Origin: Gemmatimonadota bacterium
GTDB lineage: Bacteria; Latescibacterota; UBA2968
Direction: 5' to 3'
Assembly: GCA_009838845.1 (NCBI GenBank)
Contig: VXRD01000158.1
Coordinates: 1-52,624 of the forward strand
Length of the DNA: 52,624 bases
The position numbers were made by a program, and so were the translations under genes. The notes below the pieces were generated by a model, which worked only from the letters and a program-made list of their open reading frames with translations, ran no database searches and was not told the origin of the DNA. Shown one piece after another: positions 33,215 to 42,372 of the stretch (positions are counted from its first letter, which is position 1; each line of letters starts with the position of its first letter).

Positions 33215-34255
33215 TTAGGGTAAAAATACGACACCCAATGCCGCGTTGGGATTCCGAATGAGTTCTTCACAGGCTTCGGGTGCGTCATCCAATGCAACCC
33301 GATGGGTGATGAGGGGAGCTACTTTTAAGTGTCCGGTATCCATAAAGCGTAAGCATTCCTCCAGGTTTCGCCTCGTTGTCCATTGCATAAAAACGGAGGG
33401 ATAATCCGCACCGTGTTCCCATTCCTCGTCGTGATAGCCCGGTCCTGTGCGTGCGGCACTGCGGACATCCAGATTGCCCAGCGCGGATGCAAAGCCGTGT
33501 TCTATCCGGGCGCCACCCACAATGACAATGCGACCCATCAAGTGCGTGTCGGGTGCTTTTTTAATCATTTTGCTAAGCGTGATAAAAGCTGGCGTGCCAT
33601 CACCACCAAAGGCAATTACACCGCCATCGATACCATAACCTCGCGTAAAAGTTTGCGATACTTCAACCGGGTCTTCCTCTGTGATATTGACCCCGCGCAG
33701 CAAGCCACAGGTAGCGGCTTTTTTAAGACGCATGGGCAATTGGTCCAGGCCCATTACATAACATCCCGAAATGCGTGCCCACTGACAGGTAAATTGCCCC
33801 ACAAGTCCCAGGCCTGCCACGGCAATGTGTTCGCTGAGTTGGAATGCGCCGCGCCGCACGGCATTTAAGGCGGTTGCAACGAGATGAATAGACGAGGCGT
33901 CTTCATCGCTGACGCCATCGGGAATGGGTACTGCCATATTGCGCGGCACACAGGCATGGGTCGCATGTTGGGCATATCCGCCCCCCATACAGGCCACGCG
34001 CGTCCCAAGCGGTATGTCTTCACACCCCGCGCCTTGCGCCACGACCACGCCGGCATTGGAATATCCAAACGGGCGAGGTACGGCATCCGACGGGTTTTCT
34101 CGCCGCCTTTTCACCCCACCCAACTCTGTGCCGGGACTGACCATGCTCGCCGAGACTTCTATTTGAACCTGGCCTGGCTTTGGGTCTGCAACCGGTTCTT
34201 CGATGACCGAAATTCCGCCTTGACCGTCAATTGCCGCTACTTTTCGCATTGTCAT
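33215..34255 (-). CDS. MDR family dehydrogenase (BchC-like, no catalytic zinc ligands)
   Basis: This roughly 346-residue medium-chain dehydrogenase/reductase has an N-terminal GroES-like fold and a C-terminal Rossmann fold (VAGLGLVGQFTCQWA). The usual catalytic Cys is replaced by SPGTEL and no structural four-Cys lobe is present. That is the pattern of the bacteriochlorophyllide-dehydrogenase-like (BchC-like) branch of MDR proteins, not of classic zinc alcohol dehydrogenases. ATG 34255 lies five bases after AGGA; an upstream GTG overlaps the isomerase stop. It is part of the isomerase-MDR-Gfo unit. Confidence 0.8.
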   Translation of the reverse strand: MTMRKVAAIDGQGGISVIEEPVADPKPGQVQIEVSASMVSPGTELGGVKRRRENPSDAVPRPFGYSNAGVVVAQGAGCEDIPLGTRVACMGGGYAQHATHACVPRNMAVPIPDGVSDEDASSIHLVATALNAVRRGAFQLSEHIAVAGLGLVGQFTCQWARISGCYVMGLDQLPMRLKKAATCGLLRGVNITEEDPVEVSQTFTRGYGIDGGVIAFGGDGTPAFITLSKMIKKAPDTHLMGRIVIVGGARIEHGFASALGNLDVRSAARTGPGYHDEEWEHGADYPSVFMQWTTRRNLEECLRFMDTGHLKVAPLITHRVALDDAPEACEELIRNPNAALGVVFLP

Positions 34256-34263
34256 TCGTGTCC

Positions 34264-35055
34264 TCACATTGCTACAATTTGTTTCATGCGTTTTGCCATC
34301 TCAATTTGCACGTCTCGATCGCCACCTACTTCGTGGATGACATATCGGTCATAGCCAATATCCCGCAATCCTTTCATGACTTCTGCCCAATCCGTATCCC
34401 CATCCATCAGCGGTACGAAATTGCGTTGCTGACGAACAAAGTCCTTAAAATGTACCCGTTTAATGCGGTGTTGAAGCCCGCGAATCCAGTGCTCTGGATA
34501 GCCGTAAAACATCATATTGGCTGTGTCGAGATAAATTCCGACCCAATCATTGCCCACGGCATCGACAAACTCGCGCGCTTCTTTCGGGTTGAGCAAAAAT
34601 TTATTCCACACATTCTCTATGCCAACTGCAACGCCTTTTTCCTCGGCATAAGGGGCAATTTCTTTCATCGAGACCAGAAAATCATCCCAGGCATCTTCAT
34701 AGGTACCATCAACAGGGAGTTGGCCTGGATGGAGTAATACCGCGTCGGTTTCGACCAGATGCGCCACGTCAATAGCGCGGCGCAAGCTCTTCATGCCGGC
34801 TTCGCGCTCTGCCGGGTCTCGGCTGAGAAAATTGCCCCGGTTATCATATCTGGCAATCGCACTGCTGATTTCAATGCCCGCATCGTCACACCGCGTTTTG
34901 ACACCGCGGACCTCGTCGTCACTCATATCTACATTTGGATCGCCTTCTGGTGAAAATACCAGTTCGAGTGCTTCGTAACCCGCATCGCGGCACAATTGCA
35001 ATGTTTCATCCAGTGTCAGTTTGCCCAGGATAATTTGCGTTACACCTATTTTCAT
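34264..35055 (-). CDS. sugar phosphate isomerase/epimerase (TIM barrel)
   Basis: This 263-residue xylose-isomerase-like TIM barrel has metal-site residues in GYEALELVF, GIENVWNKF, IYLDTANMM, RVHFKDF and the C-terminal VIHEVGGD. It is first in an operon with an MDR dehydrogenase and a Gfo/Idh/MocA oxidoreductase. Stop and following start are nearly overlapping. By family it interconverts keto/aldo sugars or dehydrates inososes. Confidence 0.87.
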   Translation of the reverse strand: MKIGVTQIILGKLTLDETLQLCRDAGYEALELVFSPEGDPNVDMSDDEVRGVKTRCDDAGIEISSAIARYDNRGNFLSRDPAEREAGMKSLRRAIDVAHLVETDAVLLHPGQLPVDGTYEDAWDDFLVSMKEIAPYAEEKGVAVGIENVWNKFLLNPKEAREFVDAVGNDWVGIYLDTANMMFYGYPEHWIRGLQHRIKRVHFKDFVRQQRNFVPLMDGDTDWAEVMKGLRDIGYDRYVIHEVGGDRDVQIEMAKRMKQIVAM

Positions 35056-35067
35056 CGCGTGTCTCCA

Positions 35068-36747
35068 CTAAATTGGGTTGTGTGTTTCGGGGGTATTTGC
35101 GCCTCTGTTTTGCAACTCTTCGGCGATTTCTTCCATCAGAACAGCCAGTTCAAGAACATTTTCGCTCGTGACTGAGCCAAGAAATACACCTGTGTCTCGA
35201 TCTGTGATTGGGATTACGGACAACGAATGATCCGTCATGCGCTTGAGCACGTCTTCAATTGGCTCATCGGGCTGAGCCTGCGGCAAATCTGTGCGCAACA
35301 CAGTGCTCAGGCTCAGGTTTGCCCGCAAACGCGAGGACATTGCCTGCAGGCGGGGAAGCGAGACGATCCCTGCAATCTCGCCGCGATCAACCACGAGATA
35401 ATCCCGTTGATTTGGCACGGGCCAATCATTAATAAAATCCTCTGCTGAAAGCGTAGAATTGGGATATGTGCGCGTGCTGTCCATGACGTGGTTGACGGTA
35501 ATATCCTGCATTGCGCGGCGGGCAAAAGAAAGCGGTACAGATTTCGGTAGCTTAAGTTGGTGCGTTTTCTTGGCTTTGTTGATCGCCAAGTTGATTGCTT
35601 GCGGCATCAGCATAATATAGCCGAACATCATGAGCACGAATAGCGAAAAGACATCCTTGCCGATTACGCCGTTCTCGAAGAGGACGAGGAGGAGGGCGAT
35701 TTCCGCCACGCCCTTTGCCATTAGTCCCGTGGCCTGGGCAAAGGGATTGTCCAGACGCGCCATATAGGTACCGATAACGGCACCGGCGAATTTGCCCAGA
35801 GACGGGAACACGACTAATGTCGCGATGGTCGCGATTGGCAAGGTCAGAAAAGAAAGATTCAGGTGCAAACCGGCCGAAGCGAAAAAGAGCGGGACAAACA
35901 AGCCCTCTGCCGCGCTTCGCAAACCGGGCAGGACGTCTTCGTGGACCTGACGGGGCATACTCGACAGGGCCGTGCCGAAAAGCAGCGCGCCAATGGAGCC
36001 GTGCAGGTGGAGATGTTCGGCACCCACTACCATCAGGAAAAGGCCGCCGATCAGCAGCCCAAACGACAGTTCGGGTACATTTAAGACCTTCTGCAAGAAG
36101 ACAATCGCATGGGGCAGTAGTCGCGCCGATATGAACCAGGCCACCACTGCAAAACTCGCCATTTGGATCAGCAGCAAGAGTACGCTGGCAACACTCAGTT
36201 CGTATTCGTGCGCGCCAATTTTGCTGATGGAGAACCCGACCACGAGGAGGGCGATCAATTCGGCGATGATGACTGTGGTGAATATCTCGAGGCCGATAGG
36301 TTCTTTGAAATGTCCTTTGTCGGCGAACACCTTTGCCACAAGCCCCAGGCTGGACAGCGAGAGAATGCCAGCCAGCGCCAGTGCCTCTGTGAAATTGAGG
36401 TTGAGGGCAAAGCTGATGTTGAAAAGGTTTGATGTGAACACCAAAGCGACGATGAGTGAGATGAGCACCGACACGGTGGCTGCGACAAAGAACCGTCCGC
36501 GAATCGTTGCCACAAAGCTGGGGATGTCGATTTCATCGAGGCCGACCAAAAAGAAGAAGACGAAGATGCCGATGCCCAAGAACGTCTGGAGTTCTGGCGT
36601 TGGTTCGACGATATTTGTGATGGGGCCGAGCAAGGTGCCCGTGATTGTATAGGCGACGATTGAATTTAAGCCAAAACGGTTAAACAGACCCTCGAAAATC
36701 TTACCTACGACGATAAGCAGACCAAGGGGTAGTAAAGCGTCAATCAT
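35068..36747 (-). CDS. cation:proton antiporter (CPA2) with C-terminal CBS pair
   Basis: This 559-residue protein has about 12-13 transmembrane helices in the first 390 residues, matching the Kef/NapA-type sodium or potassium/proton exchanger domain. TGTLLGPI (helix two) and FFLVGLDEIDIP are typical. The C-terminus (about 415-535) holds two CBS motifs that would bind an adenine nucleotide and gate transport. No Shine-Dalgarno is strong here. It lies only 12 bases downstream of no other gene and is divergent from the solute-binding protein gene. Ion specificity is not evident. Confidence 0.85.
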   Translation of the reverse strand: MIDALLPLGLLIVVGKIFEGLFNRFGLNSIVAYTITGTLLGPITNIVEPTPELQTFLGIGIFVFFFLVGLDEIDIPSFVATIRGRFFVAATVSVLISLIVALVFTSNLFNISFALNLNFTEALALAGILSLSSLGLVAKVFADKGHFKEPIGLEIFTTVIIAELIALLVVGFSISKIGAHEYELSVASVLLLLIQMASFAVVAWFISARLLPHAIVFLQKVLNVPELSFGLLIGGLFLMVVGAEHLHLHGSIGALLFGTALSSMPRQVHEDVLPGLRSAAEGLFVPLFFASAGLHLNLSFLTLPIATIATLVVFPSLGKFAGAVIGTYMARLDNPFAQATGLMAKGVAEIALLLVLFENGVIGKDVFSLFVLMMFGYIMLMPQAINLAINKAKKTHQLKLPKSVPLSFARRAMQDITVNHVMDSTRTYPNSTLSAEDFINDWPVPNQRDYLVVDRGEIAGIVSLPRLQAMSSRLRANLSLSTVLRTDLPQAQPDEPIEDVLKRMTDHSLSVIPITDRDTGVFLGSVTSENVLELAVLMEEIAEELQNRGANTPETHNPI

Positions 36748-36888
36748 AGGTAGGGTCTCATCAATTGTTGGATATTTAACCAGCCAGGGTAGGGTGGTGA
36801 ATTATACGCGTATTTGATATGAAAAATAAATCGCCTATTAAAAAAAGCAAGCCTTTCTCACGCCCTTTGCCCAGCGTTTATATAATGC

Positions 36889-36917
36889 TTGACAAGGTGC
36901 GGTTTTTTCCCTATCAC
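36889..36917 (+). promoter_or_regulatory. sigma70 promoter of the solute-binding lipoprotein gene
   Basis: A perfect TTGACA (36889-36894) and TATCAC (36912-36917) are separated by 17 bases. Transcription from about 36924 gives a 60-base leader to ATG 36984. The rest of the 36748-36983 gap is AT-rich with no further feature I can support. Confidence 0.65.
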
Positions 36918-36983
36918 ATCGCTTTGTTCATGCTGTTCGCAAACCGTCATCACATACAACACAATAACTCTGGAGATTGCGCT

Positions 36984-38294
36984 ATGAGGCACACATGTAT
37001 TCTATTTGGTCTGATATTTCTCGTTGTGGGCTGTAAGCCCGCTGAGTCGCCGACACCTGTGGAGCGCGCTATCACAATATGGTGGGCGCAGTGGGATCCC
37101 GCGGATGGGCTTCAGGAATTGGGCAATAAATTCGAACAGGAAACGGGTATTGCCGTTAATGTCCACCAGATTCCCTGGCCGTCTTATCAGGATCAGGTCT
37201 TTCTCAATTTTGGAAATAATAAAACGGATTTTGATATTGTGATTGGCGATAGTCAGTGGATTGGTAGAGGTGCGACGCGCGGTCTTTACGTCGATCTGAC
37301 CGACTGGTTGCCCACGGCAATTGATATAGACAAAATTCATCCCCGCGCCGCGCGTTATTTGTGTGAATATCCGCCCGGTGGTGGCAAATTCTACGCCGCG
37401 CCCTGCGAGACCGATGCCATCGGATTTGTCTATCGCAAAGACTGGTTTGAAGACCCTGCCGAGCAAGCGTCATTCAAAGAAAAATATGGGCGGGATCTGA
37501 CGATTCCCGACAATTGGGATGAATTCCGCGATCTGGCTGAATTTTTCCATCGTCCAGATCAAAAACAATACGGCTGTGCTTTGCTTACCGGCCGAGGGTA
37601 TGATTCGATGACGATGGGCTTTCAGATGTTTATGTGGGGTTTTGGAGGCTCGTGGGGTGAGTTTGGCGACTTTGCGGTGGATGGGTATGTCAATAAACCG
37701 GAAGTGGCAGAAGCCCTTGCGTATCTGAAGGAGTTGTTACAATACGGTCCCAATGGCGCGACCAATTTCGACTATGGCAAAACCTTCGAGGCCTTTATCA
37801 ATGGTTCGACGGCTATGAGCATGAATTATTTCGCCTTTTATCCCGGTATTGTGAAACAGATGGGGGACAAGGCGGGTTTTTTCATGGTGCCCAAAGCCGG
37901 CGACAAGCGCGTGGTGAGTCTGGGGGGGCAGGGGTTCAGTATTTCGACCAAAACGTCCGCAGAGCAACAAGAACTGGCCAAGCAATTCATCGCGTGGTTC
38001 TTGCAAACGGATATCCAAAAAGAATGGATTACCAAAGACGCCGGATTTACCGCCAATACGGATATTCTCAATAGCGATGAATTCCGAAACGCATCTCCGT
38101 ATAACCGCGCTTTTGCAGAATCGCTCGATTATCTCCAGGACTTTTGGAATGCGCCTGTTTACAACGAGTTGCTCGCGGTCTCACAGCGTTATTTAGGCGA
38201 AGCGATTGACGGGGTTACGCCCGCGCAGGAAGCCCTTGACAAAATCGCTGCCGAACACGAGCAGATTTTCAAAGATGCCGGTTTGTTGAAGTAA
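36984..38294 (+). CDS. ABC-transporter extracellular solute-binding lipoprotein (family 1), orphan
   Basis: This 436-residue lipoprotein has a signal peptide with lipobox LVVGC (Cys17). The mature part is a family 1 sugar-type binding protein, with an N-terminal ITIWWAQWDPADG and a central GGSWGEFGDF. The C-terminal binding segment SLGGQGFSIS is also typical. It binds a sugar or oligosaccharide in the periplasm. No permease or ATPase gene is present within the window, which is unusual. ATG 36984 follows TGGAG. The next gene (29 bases on) is a Gfo/Idh/MocA oxidoreductase in the same orientation, suggesting uptake followed by oxidation. Confidence 0.88.
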   Translation: MRHTCILFGLIFLVVGCKPAESPTPVERAITIWWAQWDPADGLQELGNKFEQETGIAVNVHQIPWPSYQDQVFLNFGNNKTDFDIVIGDSQWIGRGATRGLYVDLTDWLPTAIDIDKIHPRAARYLCEYPPGGGKFYAAPCETDAIGFVYRKDWFEDPAEQASFKEKYGRDLTIPDNWDEFRDLAEFFHRPDQKQYGCALLTGRGYDSMTMGFQMFMWGFGGSWGEFGDFAVDGYVNKPEVAEALAYLKELLQYGPNGATNFDYGKTFEAFINGSTAMSMNYFAFYPGIVKQMGDKAGFFMVPKAGDKRVVSLGGQGFSISTKTSAEQQELAKQFIAWFLQTDIQKEWITKDAGFTANTDILNSDEFRNASPYNRAFAESLDYLQDFWNAPVYNELLAVSQRYLGEAIDGVTPAQEALDKIAAEHEQIFKDAGLLK

Positions 38295-38323
38295 TCATAA
38301 CTCAAAAAGGAAAGTACAACTCT

Positions 38324-39358
38324 ATGTCCTCTTTTAAAATGCCAGAAGACATCAAAGTGGGTGTTATAGGCTATGGCGGCGCATTCAATATGGGCCGTCA
38401 GCATCTCACGTTTATGAAAAAGGCGGGTATGACGCCTGTTGCGGTTGCAGAACTCGACGAAACGCGCTTGAAAGTCGCACGAGAAGAATTTCCCGGTATC
38501 GAGACCTATACATCTGTGTCTGATATGCTGGACAAATCCGATGTCAATCTCGTTGTGATCATCACGCCACACAATACCCATGCCGATCTGGCATTGCAAT
38601 GCCTGTGCGCGGGGCGCCACGTTATCAGCGAAAAGCCACTGGCGATTACGACTGAGGAATGCGATGCTATGATCCGCGAAGCCGAAAAGCAAGACCTTCT
38701 TCTTTCCACCTATCACAACCGCCATTGGGATGGGTGTATCCTGGAAGCCCTCGAACAAATTCACCAGCGCAAGGTTATTGGCGAGGTCTATCGCATTGAA
38801 GCCCACATGGGAGGATACAATCGACCGGGCGACTGGTGGCGCAGTAGCAAGAGCATTTCTGGGGGGATCCTCTACGATTGGGGTGTTCACCTTCTCGAAT
38901 ATTCGCTCCAAATTCTGCAATCGGATATTGTGGAGGTTACCGGGTTCGCGCACACCGGTTTCTGGGCTGATGAGACCCGCTGGCAGGCGGATACCAATGA
39001 AGACGAGGCCACGGCTATCGTGCGTTTCAAAAACGGGACATGGATCAATCTCACTATGTCGAGTATTGCATCTGCACCCCGCAAGGGGTGGCTCGAGATT
39101 ACCGGTACGACCGGTACTTATATTTTTGATGGTGGGACGTACGAAATTTTACAGATAAAAGATGGGGAAAAGGTTGTCTCCTCTGGTAAGAATCCCAGTC
39201 ACCAATACGATAAATACTACGATAATATTGCCGCGCATCTCTCGAAGGGTGAAGACCTGATTATCACGCCCGAATGGTCTCGCCGCCCCATTCACATCCT
39301 GGACCTTGCCTGTAAAAGCGCAGCGATGGGGCAAACGCTCAAGGCGAAGTACGCATAG
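38324..39358 (+). CDS. Gfo/Idh/MocA family oxidoreductase
   Basis: This 344-residue oxidoreductase has a clear N-terminal dinucleotide site (VGVIGYGGAFNMG, 13-25) and the catalytic Lys in the VISEKPLAI motif. The C-terminal domain contains GGILYDWGVHLLEY, holding the active-site Asp/His. It follows the solute-binding lipoprotein after 29 bases with AAGGAAAG upstream and ends at a bidirectional terminator. It is presumably specific for the sugar bound by that lipoprotein. Confidence 0.9.
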   Translation: MSSFKMPEDIKVGVIGYGGAFNMGRQHLTFMKKAGMTPVAVAELDETRLKVAREEFPGIETYTSVSDMLDKSDVNLVVIITPHNTHADLALQCLCAGRHVISEKPLAITTEECDAMIREAEKQDLLLSTYHNRHWDGCILEALEQIHQRKVIGEVYRIEAHMGGYNRPGDWWRSSKSISGGILYDWGVHLLEYSLQILQSDIVEVTGFAHTGFWADETRWQADTNEDEATAIVRFKNGTWINLTMSSIASAPRKGWLEITGTTGTYIFDGGTYEILQIKDGEKVVSSGKNPSHQYDKYYDNIAAHLSKGEDLIITPEWSRRPIHILDLACKSAAMGQTLKAKYA

Positions 39359-39380
39359 GTGTTGGCAAATACACAGAAAA

Positions 39381-39417
39381 AGCGGCCAATGTCTCTCAAC
39401 ATAGGCCGCTTTTTTTA
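39381..39417. terminator. bidirectional intrinsic terminator
   Basis: AGCGGCC (39381-39387) pairs with GGCCGCT (39404-39410), with ATGT/ACAT extending the stem inwards. Seven T residues follow and A residues precede, so it can end both convergent transcripts. Confidence 0.9.
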
Positions 39418-39428
39418 TTTTAATTTTT

Positions 39429-40151
39429 TTAAATACCAATCCGCTTTGGAAAGACAGTTACCCCCCAATTCACATACTGGTCTCGCTCCTCAGGTGTCTC
39501 GGCGCTCATGCCTACTCTCACTTGTGTGTCTTTTACCTGATTGAGCACATGTTTTACGCAGTCTTCCACCGTCCGATATGGAAATTGAGGGTGCGCCTCA
39601 ATACTAAACAGCAGATCGTTTGGCCCAAAGTTCAATACATCTACTCCTGGTTTAGCTAACTGTGCAGCATTGATTACTGCTTCAACAGATTCAATCTGAA
39701 TTGCCAGCCATCCGTACGCATTCCACCAGGGAGCGTATTCCAACCGGTCTGGTCGCTCGTCCAGTCCCACCCGATGTACGCCGCCCCAACTGCGTTTGCC
39801 CATCTGGGGATAATAAAAGGCGTTTACGGCTTCATCTACAATTGCCTCGCTTTCTACTTCTGGTACCATAATCCCCGAAGGCCCCAAATCGAGATAGTTG
39901 CCAATCAGATAGGCGTGGCGAGTGTGCTTAATCCGGATCTGAACGGGCAAATTCAATTCCCGGGCCATTATACAGAAAGCCACCAGTTGGGCTTCGTTAA
40001 AAGGCCCGTGTTGTGCATCTACATTTAGATAGTCGCATTCGTGTTTTGACAGAATATCCGTTAGTTCACCCTTTTCAATATCCATTGGCACGCCAATAGA
40101 ATTTACAATTTCACCATTCCGAATCCGCTGTTTTAGAGTTTGTTTCGACAT
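39429..40151 (-). CDS. HpcH/HpaI-family aldolase
   Basis: This 240-residue class II aldolase cleaves 2-keto-3-deoxy sugar acids or related 4-hydroxy-2-oxo acids. The family blocks are NVDAQHGPFN (His as catalytic base), QIRIKH, and GIMVPEVESE (metal-binding Glu). AGAGGTG precedes the ATG. It is followed upstream on the strand by two amidohydrolase genes and may be read with them. A paralogue lies at 51681-52463. Confidence 0.87.
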   Translation of the reverse strand: MSKQTLKQRIRNGEIVNSIGVPMDIEKGELTDILSKHECDYLNVDAQHGPFNEAQLVAFCIMARELNLPVQIRIKHTRHAYLIGNYLDLGPSGIMVPEVESEAIVDEAVNAFYYPQMGKRSWGGVHRVGLDERPDRLEYAPWWNAYGWLAIQIESVEAVINAAQLAKPGVDVLNFGPNDLLFSIEAHPQFPYRTVEDCVKHVLNQVKDTQVRVGMSAETPEERDQYVNWGVTVFPKRIGI

Positions 40152-40165
40152 TATACACCTCTTGT

Positions 40166-41269
40166 TCAGTCCAGGTCGTAGAGTTCCCGGGCATTCTCTG
40201 CCATAATTTGTTTTTTGACTTCTCGATCCGATACATTGCTCAGTGCCTGGTCGGGCGAATCAAAATCCCAGTGCGGATAATCGGTTGCAAACATCAGTTT
40301 GTCGTCCATGTCCATGTGCGCCAGCATCTGCTCGAAATACGCCGGGTCTGAAGGCTCTTCTACAGGCTGTGTGGTCAGATAGAAATGGTCCCGGATATAT
40401 TCCGAGGGCAGGCGCTTTAAATAGGGCACTTCCATCTTGAGTTTTCGGTACCAGTTATCCATCCGCCACATCAAAGGTGCCACCCACCCAAAGCCGCCTT
40501 CGATCAGAACGATTTTTAAGTCGGGAAATCGTTCGAATACGCCTTCGTACACATAGCTCGTTACCTGCGCCTGAAATGCCATGGGCATCCCGCCGTGATC
40601 CTGAATATAATGCGCCGCCTTGCCCGCGCCCGTAATTGGGCCAATACCCGTGCCGCCAAAGTGAATGCCGATGGGGAGGTCGTAGTCAACGGCTGCTTCG
40701 TAAATTTTCCAGTATTTACGGCGGCCCAGTGGCTCCATTGTGCGGGCCATGAACATCAATTGTACAAATCCCGGGTGATTGCCCAGGCGTTCAATTTCTG
40801 CTACGGCGAGATCGGCGTCTTCATACGCGACGGTCAGGGATGCGCGCAATCGCTCATCTTTTTCCAGCCATTCGGCTATTTGCCATTCATTTACCGCCTG
40901 TGCAATTGCCGCTCCGTATTCCAGGTTTTGCTGTCCCCCAGCAGGCGATAGCGGGTTCAATATGCCGTAGTCCATTTCCCAGGTATCCAGCAATTGTTCC
41001 TGCATAAAACCCAGATGCGACCCAGGGGGTCCTTCAGGGGGGAATGCATCGTTTCGCGCGGCAAAGGGCACAGCTCTCGGACAATTGGACCCTGAGCGTC
41101 TGCGCCCTGCAATGCTCAGATGGTAATCTTTCCAGGCGCTGGGCATATAATCTACCCAGACCTCAGTGGCGGGAGACTGATAGCCATCTACATTGTGAAT
41201 ATCGCAATCGATTACCGATAGTTTTTCTCTCTTTTTGACCTCTGGCTCTTCTAAAATCGTCATCGCCAT
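40166..41269 (-). CDS. amidohydrolase family protein (ACMSD-like)
   Basis: This 367-residue amidohydrolase_2 protein has metal-site motifs VIDCDIHN (Asp21-x-Asp23-x-His25), GIHFGGTG, LIEGGFGW and FATDYPHWDFD, the last being the C-terminal Asp of the barrel. The family includes decarboxylases and lactonases acting on aromatic or sugar acids. It is 12 bases from a paralogue and both share a C-terminal YPHWDFD/YPHWHFD end. Specific reaction unknown. Confidence 0.85.
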   Translation of the reverse strand: MAMTILEEPEVKKREKLSVIDCDIHNVDGYQSPATEVWVDYMPSAWKDYHLSIAGRRRSGSNCPRAVPFAARNDAFPPEGPPGSHLGFMQEQLLDTWEMDYGILNPLSPAGGQQNLEYGAAIAQAVNEWQIAEWLEKDERLRASLTVAYEDADLAVAEIERLGNHPGFVQLMFMARTMEPLGRRKYWKIYEAAVDYDLPIGIHFGGTGIGPITGAGKAAHYIQDHGGMPMAFQAQVTSYVYEGVFERFPDLKIVLIEGGFGWVAPLMWRMDNWYRKLKMEVPYLKRLPSEYIRDHFYLTTQPVEEPSDPAYFEQMLAHMDMDDKLMFATDYPHWDFDSPDQALSNVSDREVKKQIMAENARELYDLD

Positions 41270-41281
41270 AGCGGTATCTCC

Positions 41282-42349
41282 TCACAATTTGTAAAACGCT
41301 CGTGCATTTTCTCTCAAAACTTTTTCCAGTAGCGAATCGGATAGCCCTTTTGGAATGGCATCATCCGGTCCGTCAAAATGCCAGTGCGGATAATCGGTCG
41401 AAAACATCAGTATTTCATCCGAGTCCAGTTGTCCAATCATTTGCAAAAGGTGTTCGGAATTTATGGGCGTATCCATCGGTTGTAGCGTCATTCGAATGTG
41501 TTCTCGCACGTAATCCGATGGGGGGCGCACAACCCAGGGGGTGTCTCGGCGCAGGCCTTTCCACTCTTTGTCCATGCGCCACATCCATGCGGGCATCCAG
41601 CCGAATCCACTTTCGATTAATACCACCCGTAATTCGGGAAACCGCGCAAACGCGCCTTCGGAGATTAAGCTCAGGACTTGTGCCTGAAAAATCTGCGCCA
41701 TATCGGCACATTCTTCAATATAGGTCGAAGGCCAGCCCACGGGTGTGGGGGGAAGCGATGAAGCACCGCCAAAATGAATGCCAATTGCCAGGTCGTGTTT
41801 TACTGCGGCCGCGTACATCGGATTGTATTCGCTTTTTCCATACAGGGAATAGGAGCGTACAGGGAGTATTACCTGTACGAAGCCGGGATGATCGCCAAAG
41901 CGTTCAATTTCTCGCGCGGCGAGGATGGGATTCTGGCTGGGTACGACCAATGAAGCGCGGAGACGCGCGTCTTTCTCAAGCCAGTGATCAATCTGCCACT
42001 GGTTGACCGCTGTTGCAAGCGATGCTGCGAGGTCTTCGTTGTGTACGCTTTGCACCCAATAGCCACAGGTCAAAATCCCCACTTCCACGTCCCAGGGATC
42101 GAGTACCTGTTTTTGCGTCAGTCCCAGGTCGGAGCCCGGGGGACCATTTGTGGGTCGAGTACCTTGCCGCGCAGATGTGGGCGCGCCACCCGGATAATCA
42201 TTCGCGCCGGGGCCTCGAAAATGGGATTCGCGAATATACGCGACCCAGTGGTCTTCCAGATATGGAACAAGGGTTTCCAGGGAGGCAAACGCATTGTGAA
42301 TGTCGCAGTCGATAACGGGACGGCCAAGGCCTGTAAAATCAGCGGGCAT
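41282..42349 (-). CDS. amidohydrolase family protein (paralogue)
   Basis: This 355-residue protein shares the design of the gene at 40166-41269: VIDCDIHN at the N-terminus, GIHFGGAS, LIESGFGW and FSTDYPHWHFD. The two are clearly tandem paralogues, probably from a duplication, with diverged central regions. It is separated from the secreted hydrolase gene by 23 bases. AAAAGAAAAG precedes the ATG with no strong Shine-Dalgarno. Confidence 0.85.
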   Translation of the reverse strand: MPADFTGLGRPVIDCDIHNAFASLETLVPYLEDHWVAYIRESHFRGPGANDYPGGAPTSARQGTRPTNGPPGSDLGLTQKQVLDPWDVEVGILTCGYWVQSVHNEDLAASLATAVNQWQIDHWLEKDARLRASLVVPSQNPILAAREIERFGDHPGFVQVILPVRSYSLYGKSEYNPMYAAAVKHDLAIGIHFGGASSLPPTPVGWPSTYIEECADMAQIFQAQVLSLISEGAFARFPELRVVLIESGFGWMPAWMWRMDKEWKGLRRDTPWVVRPPSDYVREHIRMTLQPMDTPINSEHLLQMIGQLDSDEILMFSTDYPHWHFDGPDDAIPKGLSDSLLEKVLRENARAFYKL

Positions 42350-42372
42350 ATTCTTTTCTTTTTAGAATGTGA

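Noticed and set aside
30018-35055. Biosynthetic gene cluster or prophage in the oxidoreductase region
   Set aside because: No synthase, integrase, tail or capsid genes are seen; the gene types fit small-molecule catabolism.
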